From Nitrospirota bacterium (GTDB lineage Bacteria; Nitrospirota; JACRHL01): a DNA stretch of 64,000 bases. The translations under genes were made by a program, and so were the position numbers. Shown here piece by piece: positions 27,537-35,811 of this stretch. Within the stretch, counting starts at the first letter, position 1. Each line of letters begins with the position of its first letter. Below the pieces are notes generated by a model, which saw only the letters and a program-made list of their open reading frames with translations, searched no databases and was not told the origin of the DNA. The DNA lies in the NCBI GenBank assembly GCA_016212085.1, contig JACRHL010000006.1, positions 237,237 to 301,236 of the forward strand. The letters are read 5' to 3'.

Positions 27537-28460
27537 CTATGCCCTCGCCAGCGTCCGCCACGCAAGCCCCGCAGCGCCGATCACGCCCGCGTCGGCGCCT
27601 AGTCCGGCGCGGCGCACCTGGAGCCCATCGCGCATGGCAGCGGGAGTGCGCGCGGCCACCTCCGCCGTCATCGCCGGCTCGAACAGTTCCCACGCCTGGG
27701 CGATGCCGCCGCCGATGGCGACCAGGGCCGGATTGAACACGTGGACAAGCTGGGCGACGGCGATGCCCAGGGCCCGCCCCGCCACCGTGTAGGCCACCCG
27801 GGCGTGGGGGTCGCCGCCGTGGGCGCGGCGGGCGATTTCCTCGGCGGTCTGGCTCTCCCCCGTGGCCTCGTGGTAGGCGCGGGCGATGCCCACCGCCGAG
27901 GCGTAGGCCTCCACGCAGCCCCGGGCGCCGCAGCCGCAGCGCGCCCCCTCGGGCCACACGGTCAGGTGGCCCAGCTCCGCCGCCATGCCGCGGGCGCCGT
28001 GCAGCACCTGCCCGCCCAGCACCACGCCGCCGCCCAGGCCGGTACCCAGGCCCAGGTAGATGAAGGGGTCCGGTTTCTCCCGCCCGGCCCAGTACTCGCC
28101 GAAGGCCGCCGCGTCCGCGTCGTTTTCCACCACGCACGGCAGATCGATGGCGGCGCGGAGGGCGGCGGCGGCCGGCCAGCCGTTTAGGTCGGGCAGGTTC
28201 GGGGCCAGGGTCACGGTGCCGTCCGGCTGGCGCAGGAAGGCGGGCAGCCCCACGCCCACGGCGCGCGCCGGGTGGTGCCGGGTGAGCGCCGTGACCAGCT
28301 CCACCACGTGGCCCAAAACCCCGTTGCGGCTGCGGTCGCCCAGCCCCACGCGCACGACGGGGCCGATCACGGCGCCGTCCGCGCCGACCCGCGCGGCGCG
28401 CACGCCGGAACCGCCCACGTCCACGCCGATCACCGCTTCCGGCACCCTGTTCGCCGCCAC
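27537..28460 (-). CDS. ROK-family sugar kinase (glucokinase-like)
   Basis: 307 residues. Phosphate-binding loop [13 protein letters not shown] near the N-terminus, substrate region [11 protein letters not shown], second ATP loop [11 protein letters not shown] and the ROK zinc motif [14 protein letters not shown]. No N-terminal helix-turn-helix, so an enzyme, not a repressor. Closest in form to bacterial ROK glucokinases/N-acetylglucosamine kinases; exact sugar unknown. The GTG start at 28460 is supported by GGAGGAG upstream. It is first in the minus-strand run ending at 17377. Confidence 0.9.
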   Translation of the reverse strand: MAANRVPEAVIGVDVGGSGVRAARVGADGAVIGPVVRVGLGDRSRNGVLGHVVELVTALTRHHPARAVGVGLPAFLRQPDGTVTLAPNLPDLNGWPAAAALRAAIDLPCVVENDADAAAFGEYWAGREKPDPFIYLGLGTGLGGGVVLGGQVLHGARGMAAELGHLTVWPEGARCGCGARGCVEAYASAVGIARAYHEATGESQTAEEIARRAHGGDPHARVAYTVAGRALGIAVAQLVHVFNPALVAIGGGIAQAWELFEPAMTAEVAARTPAAMRDGLQVRRAGLGADAGVIGAAGLAWRTLARA

Positions 28461-28554
28461 GACCGCTCCTCCCCGTCTCCGGCGGCAAAAAAAGCGCCCC
28501 GGTGCCGCCAGTATATCGGCCGCGGAAGCAAAACGGGCGGGCCGCACGGGGGCA

Positions 28555-28585
28555 TTGACACCTCCCGCCCCCCATCCGGTATCAT
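28555..28585 (+). promoter_or_regulatory. Promoter of the tRNA-Thr gene
   Basis: TTGACA (28555-28560) and TATCAT (28580-28585) upstream of the tRNA with a 19-base spacer, slightly long. Predicted start near 28592, about 16 bases before the mature 5' end. Confidence 0.5.
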
Positions 28586-28607
28586 GCCCAACTTCCCACC
28601 TATTCCA

Positions 28608-28683
28608 GCCACCGTAGCTCAGATGGTAGAGCAGCTGATTCGTAATCAGCAGGTCAGCGGTTCGATCCCGCTCGGTGGCTCCA
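28608..28683 (+). tRNA. tRNA-Thr (anticodon CGT)
   Basis: The cloverleaf is complete: acceptor GCCACCG pairs with CGGTGGC, D-arm GCTC...GAGC, anticodon stem CTGAT/ATCAG around loop TTCGTAA with anticodon CGT, and T-arm around GGTTCGATCCC. Discriminator T at 28680 and encoded CCA at 28681-28683. It reads the ACG codon. It is a single tRNA and the gene next to it on the other strand ends in rearranged sequence. Confidence 0.97.
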
Positions 28684-28734
28684 TTAACTACGAATGAGTT
28701 CGGTGGCCTTTGCCGACCTGCGCCTAATGCGCCG

Positions 28735-28765
28735 TCACACCCCCCGTCACACGCCGGGGGTGTGA
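28735..28765. repeat. Palindrome downstream of the tRNA
   Basis: TCACACCCCC (28735-28744) and GGGGGTGTGA (28756-28765) form a perfect 10-bp stem with an 11-base loop, in the spacer between the tRNA and the convergent membrane glycosyltransferase. It may stop transcription from both sides; no T-run is present. Confidence 0.5.
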
Positions 28766-28836
28766 TGTGTGCCGGCATGGCTCGGCAAGCCGCCCACGCC
28801 AGGCGAGTGTGCCGCGGTCAGGTGATGTGTGATGGA

Positions 28837-30561
28837 TCACACGGAGCCTCCGGCTTGTGGGTGGACAGGGTCGGGTTCTTGCCGGTGATCCACCCGCCGC
28901 TCAGCCGGTCCAGAGGTAGAGCCGGTCGTGATCGCGCCGCGCTGCCCACACAGGGCATGCCCGGCCAGGGCCAGGAGCGTAAGGACCACGATCACCCACA
29001 GATCCTGGACCGGCAGGATGTAGCGGACGGGGTCGGCGCTGTTCAGCAGCGCGTGCAGCAGGGTGTGGCCGAACACGATCAGCCCCCCCAGCACGGCAAT
29101 CATGACCAGCCGGCCGTCCGGTGGCGCGGCGCGGCGCAACAGCAGAACGGCCAGCAGAGCCAGCGCCGCCAGCGCGGGCGTGGCCGCCTGACCAGCGGCC
29201 ACGCCCCGGCGCGGGCCGTCGTAGGCGGCCCACACGTTTGCGTAGCGTTGCCGCTGTCCCGGCTCCAGGTAAGCCGGGTGATACGGATGTTCCCCCATCC
29301 CCCTCCACACCCGCTGGCCGAGCGCGGTATGGGAGAAATTGGGGCGGCTTTTCGTATCGGGGCGCACCCAGTTGTTGAACATCCCCACCTGCTTGGCGTG
29401 GTCGTCCAGGTCCATCGGCCGGAGCGGCTTGCCCCAGGCCTCGTGGCCAACCTGCGCCAGGTTGCGGCCCAGGTTTCCGGCCACCCGTTCCAGATAGGCG
29501 CCGGGGTGGGCCCGAATCCCCTCCAGCACCAACTCGCTCAACACCGTGTTGCTCTTGGCCTTGGGCGTGGCGCCGGGGTATTGCTGCGCGTAGTAATTGA
29601 TGATGATCACCGGGTAGATGTTGCCGAAATCCCGCTTCATCTCCTCGTCGGTGACCCCGAACGTCAGCCAGTTGGGACGGTGGTCGCCGCGCGCCACGTA
29701 CTTTTCCACGTACAGGGGCAGCACCATGCGCAGGGCGCGCTTGATCTCCGGGTACGCCGGACCGTCCAGATCAACCAGATGGCCGGCATTGGCAAACAGA
29801 TTGAGGCCAGAGAAATGGGTCAGGTTGAAGCTGCCGTAGTGCCGCTTGAAAACCGCGCAGTTGGCCCACACCACCAGCACCGGAATCGCCAGCCCCAGCA
29901 GTGCCCCGGCGGCGATCCGCGGCCGCTCGGCCCGCTCGCCCCGAAGCCATGCCCAGCCATAAAAGATGCATAGCGCCACCACCAGCACCACGCCGGTGGG
30001 GCGCACCAGGATGGCCAGTGCGGCGAGCAGCCCCAGCAGGGCGCCGTGACGGCGCCGCGCCGGTGCCCCGCTGGCCAGGATCAGGGCGGTAAAAAAGAGC
30101 AGGCCTGCGATGCGCGCCGGGTGGTCCGACAGCAGGCTGTATTCGGCGGCAAGGCCCGGGTAGGAAAACGCCAGGTAGGCCATCAACACCAGTGAGAGGA
30201 CCCGCAAACCCAGTACCCGACCGAGCGCCAGCGTGGCCGCCACGGTCGACAACGCCCACAGCAGGTTGTTGGCGATCAGCAGCCCTGCCGGGTGCTTGAA
30301 CACGGCCAGTGACGCGGCGATCAGGTACGGTGTGCCCATGGTGCGCACCTCGCCGAGGGGCAACAGGGGCGACGCAAACGCGGGGCCCGCATAGCCCACC
30401 GAATCCGGGTACAGGGAGGGCACACCCAGGGTGGCCGTCCAGTAGGCCCTGAGGCCGGCGCCCGCGAGAAGCAACAGGGCGAACGCGGACCAGTAAGCCC
30501 ATTCCGGCATGGGGCGGCAAAACGCCCGTGCCAGGCGGGCAAGTGCCGCAAAACCGGTCAT
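28837..30561 (-). CDS. Multi-pass membrane glycosyltransferase (GT39/ArnT-like)
   Basis: 574 residues, about 9-11 hydrophobic helices. The first extracytoplasmic loop contains YPDSVGY, the acidic site expected for lipid-linked sugar transferases of the PMT/ArnT clan. A large soluble loop lies between about 250 and 430. It overlaps the methyltransferase by an ATGA. The last ~25 residues are read out of frame from DNA that resembles the 3' end of the neighbouring methyltransferase gene (28842-28913), so the natural C-terminus has been replaced. With the GT2 and methyltransferase genes it likely transfers a polyprenyl-linked sugar to a surface acceptor, which is inference. Confidence 0.78.
   Translation of the reverse strand: MTGFAALARLARAFCRPMPEWAYWSAFALLLLAGAGLRAYWTATLGVPSLYPDSVGYAGPAFASPLLPLGEVRTMGTPYLIAASLAVFKHPAGLLIANNLLWALSTVAATLALGRVLGLRVLSLVLMAYLAFSYPGLAAEYSLLSDHPARIAGLLFFTALILASGAPARRRHGALLGLLAALAILVRPTGVVLVVALCIFYGWAWLRGERAERPRIAAGALLGLAIPVLVVWANCAVFKRHYGSFNLTHFSGLNLFANAGHLVDLDGPAYPEIKRALRMVLPLYVEKYVARGDHRPNWLTFGVTDEEMKRDFGNIYPVIIINYYAQQYPGATPKAKSNTVLSELVLEGIRAHPGAYLERVAGNLGRNLAQVGHEAWGKPLRPMDLDDHAKQVGMFNNWVRPDTKSRPNFSHTALGQRVWRGMGEHPYHPAYLEPGQRQRYANVWAAYDGPRRGVAAGQAATPALAALALLAVLLLRRAAPPDGRLVMIAVLGGLIVFGHTLLHALLNSADPVRYILPVQDLWVIVVLTLLALAGHALCGQRGAITTGSTSGPAERRVDHRQEPDPVHPQAGGSV
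28842..28913 (-). pseudogene. Remnant of a methyltransferase 3' end inside the glycosyltransferase gene
   Basis: Read on the minus strand in a frame different from the host gene, 24 codons give LDRLSGGWITGKNPTLSTHK then PEAP. The intact methyltransferase ends LDRLSGGRITGKNLILSAHK then PEVPA. I count 19 of 24 residues and 63 of 72 bases identical. Similarity stops abruptly at 28913. This is a leftover of a second copy of the methyltransferase gene. Confidence 0.8.
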
Positions 30562-31241
30562 GCCGGCACCTCTGGCTTGTGGGCCGAGAGGATCAGGTTC
30601 TTGCCGGTGATCCGCCCGCCGCTCAGCCGGTCCAGCAGAAAGCTGACGGGAAAGGCAAAGCGGTCGTAAGCGGTGGCGGAAAGGCGGGACGGCGTGCCCG
30701 AGCCGCCCGCCATCCGGTAGGCCAGGGTGGCGAAAAAGCCGAGGAAATCGAAATAGCGGCAGTCATCCACCACGAACCCGGCCCGCTCGAACAGGCGTAT
30801 CAGTTCGCCGCGGCGGTAGCGGCGCACGTGCCCAACCCGCTCATCCATGGTGGTGTACAGCAGCGGGAGGGCGGGCACGAACACCCGGACACGGCCACCG
30901 GGTTTCAGGCACTCCCAGAAGCCGCGCGCCACGGCCGCGTCATCGTCGATGTGCTCCAGCACGTTGAGGGAGTAGACCAGGTCGAAACCGCCACCGGCGG
31001 CGGCCAGGGTGGCGTGGGCGGGGCAGGCGATGCGCGCGTGGAAGGTGCGGTCCGGCTCCACGGCGGACACGGCGTAGCCGTCCATGCGGTTGCAGAAGTG
31101 GCCCTTTCCGGCGCCAAAGTCCAGCACCCGCTGGCCGGGCGCCACCCCGGCCCGGACCCAATCAAGGATCTTCCCGTTGTAATGCTCCAGCAGCGCGACG
31201 ATGTCCAGGTTGTCGGACCCGGAGTAGCGGAACTCAGTCAT
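30558..31241 (-). CDS. Class I SAM-dependent methyltransferase
   Basis: 227 residues. SAM-binding motif I is VLDFGAGKGHFC, an acidic residue follows in SAVEPDRTFH, and post-motif YSLNVLEHIDDD is typical of the UbiE/type-11 group. C-terminal half is more hydrophobic (FDFLGFFATLAYRMAGG), compatible with membrane-lipid substrates. It is encoded between a GT2 (8-base overlap) and a membrane glycosyltransferase (4-base overlap), so it probably modifies a lipid-linked or surface sugar. Its 3' end is duplicated at 28842-28913. Confidence 0.85.
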   Translation of the reverse strand: MTEFRYSGSDNLDIVALLEHYNGKILDWVRAGVAPGQRVLDFGAGKGHFCNRMDGYAVSAVEPDRTFHARIACPAHATLAAAGGGFDLVYSLNVLEHIDDDAAVARGFWECLKPGGRVRVFVPALPLLYTTMDERVGHVRRYRRGELIRLFERAGFVVDDCRYFDFLGFFATLAYRMAGGSGTPSRLSATAYDRFAFPVSFLLDRLSGGRITGKNLILSAHKPEVPA

Positions 31242-32175
31242 CCGCTCCCCGTTGCATCCGCTTCAGCTCGTAATCGAAGCGGTGGAAGTTGACGATGGTG
31301 TCCATGATCAGCGCCAGGCTGAAGAAGATCACCGCGAAGATGGTGAGGCCGGTGGCGAGGATCGCGGACGGGATGCGTAGAATCAGGCCGGTGGTGGCGA
31401 ACTCATAGAGCACCGGCGCACCCACCAGCAGGCCGGACGCCAGGAACAGCGCCGCGAACGACAGGAAGAACGGCATGGGCCGGTAGTTCTTGAACAGAAA
31501 AAAAACGGTCTTCAGCACCTTCAGCCCGTCGCGGAAGGTGTTGAGCTTGGAGGCGCTGCCTTCCGGCCGGTCGCGGTAGTCGATGGGAATTTCGAGGATG
31601 CGGAAGCGCTTGTCGAGGGCATGGATGGTCATCTCGGTCTCGACCTCGAAACCGTTGCTGAGGATGGGGCACAGTTTCACGAAGTCGCGGCTCAGCACCC
31701 GGTAGCCGCTCATGATGTCACGCAGGCCGGAACCGAACAGCACGTTGATCTTCTTGCGCACCAGGCGGTTGCCGAAGTCGTGGAAGCGGCGCGCGTTCTC
31801 TCGCGCGTACCGCCCGCCCGACAGGCGGTCACCCACCACCATGTCGGCCTCGCCGCCCAGCACCGGGGCGAGCAGCTTCGGCAATGCGTCCGCCGGATAG
31901 GTGAGGTCGGCGTCCACCATGACATAGACGTCGGCATTCACCTCGTTGAACCCCTTGCGCAGCGCAAACGACTTGCCCTGGCGGCGCTCGCTCAGCACGC
32001 CGCCCTGGCAGCCCAGCCGCGCGATGGTGTCGCGCGCCAGCGCCTGGGTGTGGTCGGCGGAATTGTTGTCCACCACCCACAACTGGGCATCGGGCACCGA
32101 CCGATGGAGCTGTTCCAGCACCACGGCGATGGTCTGCCCCTCATTGTAGGCGGGGATGATGACGGCGATGGTCAT
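31234..32175 (-). CDS. Glycosyltransferase family 2, polyprenyl-phosphate sugar synthase type
   Basis: 313 residues. GT-A domain with VIIPAYNEGQTI, DNNSADHT, the DADLTYP metal-binding DxD and the DIMSGYRVLSR element seen in dolichyl/undecaprenyl-phosphate mannose or glucose synthases. Two C-terminal membrane helices (about 235-255 and 270-295) match the DPMS/GtrB arrangement. Predicted to make polyprenyl-phosphate-hexose at the inner leaflet, which the membrane glycosyltransferase of the same operon could use. First gene of the three-gene unit. Confidence 0.9.
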   Translation of the reverse strand: MTIAVIIPAYNEGQTIAVVLEQLHRSVPDAQLWVVDNNSADHTQALARDTIARLGCQGGVLSERRQGKSFALRKGFNEVNADVYVMVDADLTYPADALPKLLAPVLGGEADMVVGDRLSGGRYARENARRFHDFGNRLVRKKINVLFGSGLRDIMSGYRVLSRDFVKLCPILSNGFEVETEMTIHALDKRFRILEIPIDYRDRPEGSASKLNTFRDGLKVLKTVFFLFKNYRPMPFFLSFAALFLASGLLVGAPVLYEFATTGLILRIPSAILATGLTIFAVIFFSLALIMDTIVNFHRFDYELKRMQRGADD

Positions 32176-32370
32176 GTTCCATGTCTCGCGAACCGGGAAT
32201 GGGAGGCCATGACGGCGGGGCGCTCAGGGAGGTTGCTTAGTGTATAAGAGTCGGCATCGGGTGTCCAACTGACGAGGATGCACCCCCGAGGGCGGTGGTC
32301 CGGGCCTCCAACAGGATTTCAGGCGGTTACGCGCTTGAAATCCGCCGCCCCCTGTACCGGACGCAGGCGT

Positions 32371-32393
32371 GTCGAAAAACGGCGTTTTTCAAC
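32371..32393. repeat. Hairpin GTCGAAAAACG-GCGTTTTTCAAC
   Basis: A near-perfect inverted repeat immediately left of the MITE-like element, in the arsC 3' flank. On the minus strand it gives a stem with T-rich arm, so it can serve as arsC terminator. A hairpin beginning with the same GTTGAAAAA lies at 58806-58837, which suggests a dispersed palindromic family. Confidence 0.5.
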
Positions 32394-32394
32394 A

Positions 32395-32538
32395 GGGCAC
32401 CTCTATTAACCTGCTGCGCGCTCCGATTGCTGCGCCCAGCGGTGCTCGAACCCTCGCCTATCACCATGATATGTCTCGGGTTCTCCGCTTAAGTCCGCCT
32501 TGCACTCGGACCGCTCGCGACGGTTAATAGAGGTGCCC
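32395..32538. mobile_element. MITE-like element with 17-bp perfect terminal inverted repeats
   Basis: 144 bp bounded by GGGCACCTCTATTAACC (32395-32411) and its exact reverse complement (32522-32538). The 4-bp sequence AACA flanks both ends (32391-32394 and 32539-32542), consistent with target duplication. Removing the element restores TTTTTCAACAGTCTGCTAAAAA, a sensible palindrome just after arsC. No transposase is inside. A related, truncated copy lies at 36394. Confidence 0.75.
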
Positions 32539-32547
32539 AACAGTCTG

Positions 32548-32958
32548 CTAAAAACCGTCGCGCAGCGTCATCAGTCTTTCGCGGATGGCGTCGCGCGCCA
32601 CGCGGAAGCGCGCCCGCATCGCCTCCCGGTCCAGGGCGGGATCGGCACCGGCCGGGTCGGCCACCGGCCAGTGCAGCCGGCGCACCCGGCCGGGAAACAC
32701 CGGGCACACCTCCTCGGCGCACAGGGTGATGACCAGGTCCACCCCGTCCGGGTCGATGCCGGCGACGGATTTGGAGATCTGGCTGGAGATGTCGATGCCC
32801 AACTCGGCCATGACCTCGATGGCGAACGGGTTCACCGTGGACGGGGCCGAGCCGGCGCTCCGCACGGATGCCGCCGGCCCCAGCAGGTGGCGGCACAACC
32901 CCTCGGCCATCTGGCTGCGCGCCGAGTTGGCCACGCACAGGAACAGGATACGCGTCAT
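32548..32958 (-). CDS. arsC: Arsenate reductase, LMW-phosphatase type
   Basis: 136 residues. P-loop [16 protein letters not shown] gives the CX5R nucleophile near residue 8; the second P-loop Cys found in B. subtilis ArsC is Ala here. The redox pair is present in [14 protein letters not shown] (spacing of seven, as in thioredoxin-linked ArsC). It reduces arsenate to arsenite, exported by the coupled Acr3. ATG at 32958 overlaps the acr3 stop (ATGA). The stop codon lies only 5-6 bases from the target duplication of the MITE-like insertion. Confidence 0.93.
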   Translation of the reverse strand: MTRILFLCVANSARSQMAEGLCRHLLGPAASVRSAGSAPSTVNPFAIEVMAELGIDISSQISKSVAGIDPDGVDLVITLCAEEVCPVFPGRVRRLHWPVADPAGADPALDREAMRARFRVARDAIRERLMTLRDGF

Positions 32959-34055
32959 GCGCCGGACTCCACGCACACGCAGCGCACCACGCCCGGACGG
33001 CGCTCGTACCACCCCCTGGTGGCGTTGACGATGCGCACCACCGACAGCATCACCGGCACCTCCACCAGCACCCCCACCACCGTGGCCAGGGCGGCGCCGG
33101 AGCCCAGGCCGAACAGGCCGATGGCCGCCGCCACCGCCAGCTCGAAGAAATTGCTGGCCCCGATCAGGGCCGACGGCGCGGCCACGCAATGGGCCACCCC
33201 CAGGCGCCGATTGAGCAGGTAGGCCAGGGCGGAATTGAAGTAGACCTGGATCACGATCGGCACCGCCAATAGGGCGATCACCAGCGGCTGGGCGAGGATG
33301 CGCTCCCCCTGAAAACCGAACAGCAGCACCAGGGTGGCCAGCAATGCCGCCAGGGACACCGGGTGCAGGGTGGCCAGCAGCCGCGCCAGGGCCGCCTTTC
33401 CGCCCGCCTGGAGCACCCGGCGGCGCCACCACTGGGCCGCCACCACCGGGGCGGCCACGTACAGCAGCACGCTCAGCACCAGGGTGGCCCACGGCACGGC
33501 GATGGCCGCGCCACCCAGCAGCAGCCCCACCACCGGCGCGAAGGCGAACACCATGATCACGTCGTTCAGGGCCACCTGGCTCAGGGTGAAGTGGGGCTCG
33601 CCGCCGCACAGCCGGCTCCACACGAACACCATGGCCGTGCAAGGAGCCGCCGCCAGGATGATCAACCCGGCAATGTACGAGCCGATCTGGTCGGCGGGCA
33701 GGTACGGCGCGAACAGGTGGCCGACGAACAGCGCCCCCAGCAGGGCCATGGAGAACGGTTTGACCGCCCAGTTCACGAACACGGTCACCCCGATCCCCTT
33801 CCAGTGCGCGCGCACCTGGCGCAGGGCGCCGAAGTCGATCTTCAGCAGCATGGGCACGATCATCAGCCAGACCAGCACCGCCACCGGCAGGTTCACCCGC
33901 GCCACCTCCATGGCGCCGATGGCCCGGAACGCCCCCGGCAGCCACTGGCCCAGGGCGATGCCCGCCACGATGCACAGGGCCACCCACAGGGTGAGATGGC
34001 GCTCGAACAGGCCCATGACCGGCATGCCGGCAGGGGGGGAGGTTGTCTCGTTCAT
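32955..34055 (-). CDS. acr3: Arsenite efflux transporter, ACR3 family
   Basis: 366 residues with ten hydrophobic helices. Conserved ACR3 features: [11 protein letters not shown] in helix 3, [11 protein letters not shown] with the essential Cys in helix 4, [14 protein letters not shown], and [14 protein letters not shown] in helix 9. It pumps arsenite out using the proton gradient. ATG at 34055 has AAGGA at good distance. It follows arsR by 29 bases and overlaps arsC, giving the order arsR-acr3-arsC. Confidence 0.95.
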   Translation of the reverse strand: MNETTSPPAGMPVMGLFERHLTLWVALCIVAGIALGQWLPGAFRAIGAMEVARVNLPVAVLVWLMIVPMLLKIDFGALRQVRAHWKGIGVTVFVNWAVKPFSMALLGALFVGHLFAPYLPADQIGSYIAGLIILAAAPCTAMVFVWSRLCGGEPHFTLSQVALNDVIMVFAFAPVVGLLLGGAAIAVPWATLVLSVLLYVAAPVVAAQWWRRRVLQAGGKAALARLLATLHPVSLAALLATLVLLFGFQGERILAQPLVIALLAVPIVIQVYFNSALAYLLNRRLGVAHCVAAPSALIGASNFFELAVAAAIGLFGLGSGAALATVVGVLVEVPVMLSVVRIVNATRGWYERRPGVVRCVCVESGA

Positions 34056-34084
34056 GGGAGCGTCCTTGGGCGGGAAAAAATGGA

Positions 34085-34423
34085 TCATCCGGCGGCTGCC
34101 GGGGCGCAGTCGCACGGGGTGACGGCGCAGGCGTCGGGCTGGCCCTGGCAGCAGTTCTCCGTGAGATAGTCCACCAGCCCCTGCATGCGCGCGAAGTCGG
34201 CGCTGTAGATGATGGAACGGCTTTCCCGGCGCGCCGTCACCAGCCCCGCCCGGCTGAGCTGCGCCAGGTGGAACGACAGGGTGGCGCCGGGGATGCCCAG
34301 GCGCCGGGCGATGGCCCCGGCCGCCAGCCCCTCCGGCCCTTGCCGTACCAACAGCCGGTAGACCGCCAGACGCGATGCCTGGGCCAGGGCGGAAAGGGCG
34401 TCGATGGCGGATATCATTTCCAT
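34085..34423 (-). CDS. arsR: Arsenic-responsive repressor ArsR
   Basis: 112 residues. Winged helix-turn-helix: [35 protein letters not shown]. The metal site is C-terminal, CCQGQPDAC, the vicinal-Cys arrangement known from the Acidithiobacillus-type ArsR rather than the CVC in helix 3 of the E. coli type; the tail CDCAP adds more Cys. Start is uncertain: ATG 34423 or 34417; no ribosome binding site precedes either, and a palindrome overlaps the start. It represses its own operon until As(III) binds. Confidence 0.9.
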   Translation of the reverse strand: MEMISAIDALSALAQASRLAVYRLLVRQGPEGLAAGAIARRLGIPGATLSFHLAQLSRAGLVTARRESRSIIYSADFARMQGLVDYLTENCCQGQPDACAVTPCDCAPAAAG

Positions 34424-34435
34424 AATTTTGGAAAT
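34416..34435 (-). promoter_or_regulatory. Probable ArsR operator and promoter
   Basis: ATTTCCA-TAATTT-TGGAAAT is a 7-bp-arm dyad in an AT-rich island. On the minus strand a -10-like TATATT (34433-34438) overlaps it, which would place transcription start near 34426 and the ATG at 34423 almost at the 5' end of the mRNA. Confidence 0.5.
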
Positions 34436-34568
34436 ATAAAACATACCCCGTTCGGCCGCAACGATTTTTTTGCGCCGGGTCCGGCCCGAACCGGTCGGCG
34501 GCACCCCGGCGCCCTCCCCCCATTAATTGGCTCTCGTTGGCGGCTCTCGTTGACGGGCCCTCATCGGA

Positions 34569-34597
34569 TTGTCACGGAATCCGAACGGGATTCACAC
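34569..34597 (+). promoter_or_regulatory. Three 7-mers with 11-bp period, Pho-box-like
   Basis: TTGTCAC (34569), TCCGAAC (34580) and TTCACAC (34591) repeat every 11 bp, the geometry of PhoB/OmpR-class binding sites. A TATTCC -10-like sequence (34608-34613) follows 10 bases later. It lies in front of the GT4-PAP2 pair, a gene content typical of phosphate-starvation lipid remodelling. Confidence 0.35.
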
Positions 34598-34620
34598 GGA
34601 CGGTTGGTATTCCTAATCCC

Positions 34621-35811
34621 ATGAATACCCGGAACCCGCATCAAGCTCCCGTCCGGCCGCATCCCGCCCCCCTCTCCGTGTGCGTCGTCACCGAGACCTT
34701 TCCCCCGGAGATCAACGGCGTGGCCATGACCCTGGGGCGACTGACCGAAGGCATGTGTGCCCGCGGCCACCGGCTGCGGCTGGTGCGCCCATTCCAAAGC
34801 CGGGCCGACCGGCCCGAACGCGACGGAAGCCTGTTCACCAGCCCGGTGAACGGCATCCCGCTGCCGTTCTACCCGGAGGTGCGCGTGGGACTGGTGGGCA
34901 CCGGCTGGTACCGCGACCTGTGGCGCCGGGAACGGCCCGACGTGGTGTACGTGGCCACCGAGGGTCCGGCGGGCTGGAACGCGGTGCGCCAGGCGGCGCG
35001 CATGGGCATCCCCACGGTGACCGGCTTTCACACCAACTTCCACGCCTATGGCCGCTACTACCACGCCGAGCCCCTGCAACGCCTGGTGATGGCCTACCTG
35101 CGCGCGGTGCACAACCGCTCCGCCTGCACCGTGGTGCCCACGGAGGCGCTGCGCGCCGAGCTGACCGGCAACGGCTTCCGCAACGTGCGGGTGATGACCC
35201 GCGGCGTGGACTGCACCCTGTTCGCCCCCGCCCGCCGCAGCCGCGACCTGCGCCGCGCCTGGGGGGTGGAGAACGGCGAGCTGGTGGTGCTCCACGTGGG
35301 CCGGCTGGCCCCGGAAAAGAACATCGAGCTGGCGGCGGACGCCTTCCGGGCCATCGCCGCCGAGGTGCCGTCGGCGCGCCTCGTGATCGTGGGCGACGGG
35401 CCGCTGCGCCACGACCTGGCCCGTCGCCATCCACGCGCCATCGTTACCGGCGCACGGCGCGGCGCCGCCCTGGCGGAACACTACGCCAGCGCCGATCTGC
35501 TGTTGTTTCCCAGCGAGGCGGAGACCTTCGGCAACGTCACCCTGGAGGGCATGGCCAGCGGCCTCGCGGTGCTGGCCTACGATTACGCCGCCGCCCGCGA
35601 GCACATCGACAGCGGCCGCAACGGCGTGACCGTGCCGGTCGGCGACCGCGACCGGTTCGTGGCGGCCGCCCTGGCCCTGGCCCGCGACCGCAGCGGTCTG
35701 GAGCGCCTACGCGAAAACGCGCGCCGCACGGCCCTGGGCGTCGCCTGGCAGGCGGTGGTGGCCCGCTTCGAGGAGCTTCTCACCCGTTGTGCCCAGGGAG
35801 GCATGCCATGA
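34621..35811 (+). CDS. Glycosyltransferase family 4 (MgtA-like mannosyltransferase)
   Basis: 396 residues, GT-B fold. N-terminal VTETFPPEINGVAMTLGRL and GFHTNFHAYGRYY fit the MgtA/GDP-mannose or UDP-sugar lipid glycosyltransferase group. C-terminal nucleotide-sugar site has HVGRLAPEKNIE and the EX7E motif in SEAETFGNVTLEGMASG. ATG 34621 has no ribosome binding site and the predicted transcription start is near 34620, so the mRNA may be leaderless. It overlaps the PAP2 gene by ATGA. Probably glycosylates diacylglycerol, giving phosphate-free lipids, with the phosphatase supplying diacylglycerol; this is inference. Confidence 0.88.
   Translation: MNTRNPHQAPVRPHPAPLSVCVVTETFPPEINGVAMTLGRLTEGMCARGHRLRLVRPFQSRADRPERDGSLFTSPVNGIPLPFYPEVRVGLVGTGWYRDLWRRERPDVVYVATEGPAGWNAVRQAARMGIPTVTGFHTNFHAYGRYYHAEPLQRLVMAYLRAVHNRSACTVVPTEALRAELTGNGFRNVRVMTRGVDCTLFAPARRSRDLRRAWGVENGELVVLHVGRLAPEKNIELAADAFRAIAAEVPSARLVIVGDGPLRHDLARRHPRAIVTGARRGAALAEHYASADLLLFPSEAETFGNVTLEGMASGLAVLAYDYAAAREHIDSGRNGVTVPVGDRDRFVAAALALARDRSGLERLRENARRTALGVAWQAVVARFEELLTRCAQGGMP

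Larger units (their letters stand above)
32176..32547. other. Intergenic region between GT2 and arsC
   Basis: 372 bases without a gene. It holds an AT-rich patch in front of GT2 (possible promoter around 32235-32255), the hairpin at 32371 and the MITE-like element at 32395. Confidence 0.6.

Noticed and set aside
27512..27736. Plus-strand frame preceded by AAAGGAGT and ATG at 27540
   Set aside because: It is antisense to the ROK gene's 3' end and its product is Arg/Pro-rich low complexity. The ribosome-site likeness seems fortuitous.
28608..32550. tRNA-Thr as attachment site of a genomic island covering the glycosyl and ars genes
   Set aside because: No integrase and no repeat of the tRNA 3' end was found in the window, so an island is not supported, although the methyltransferase remnant shows rearrangement.
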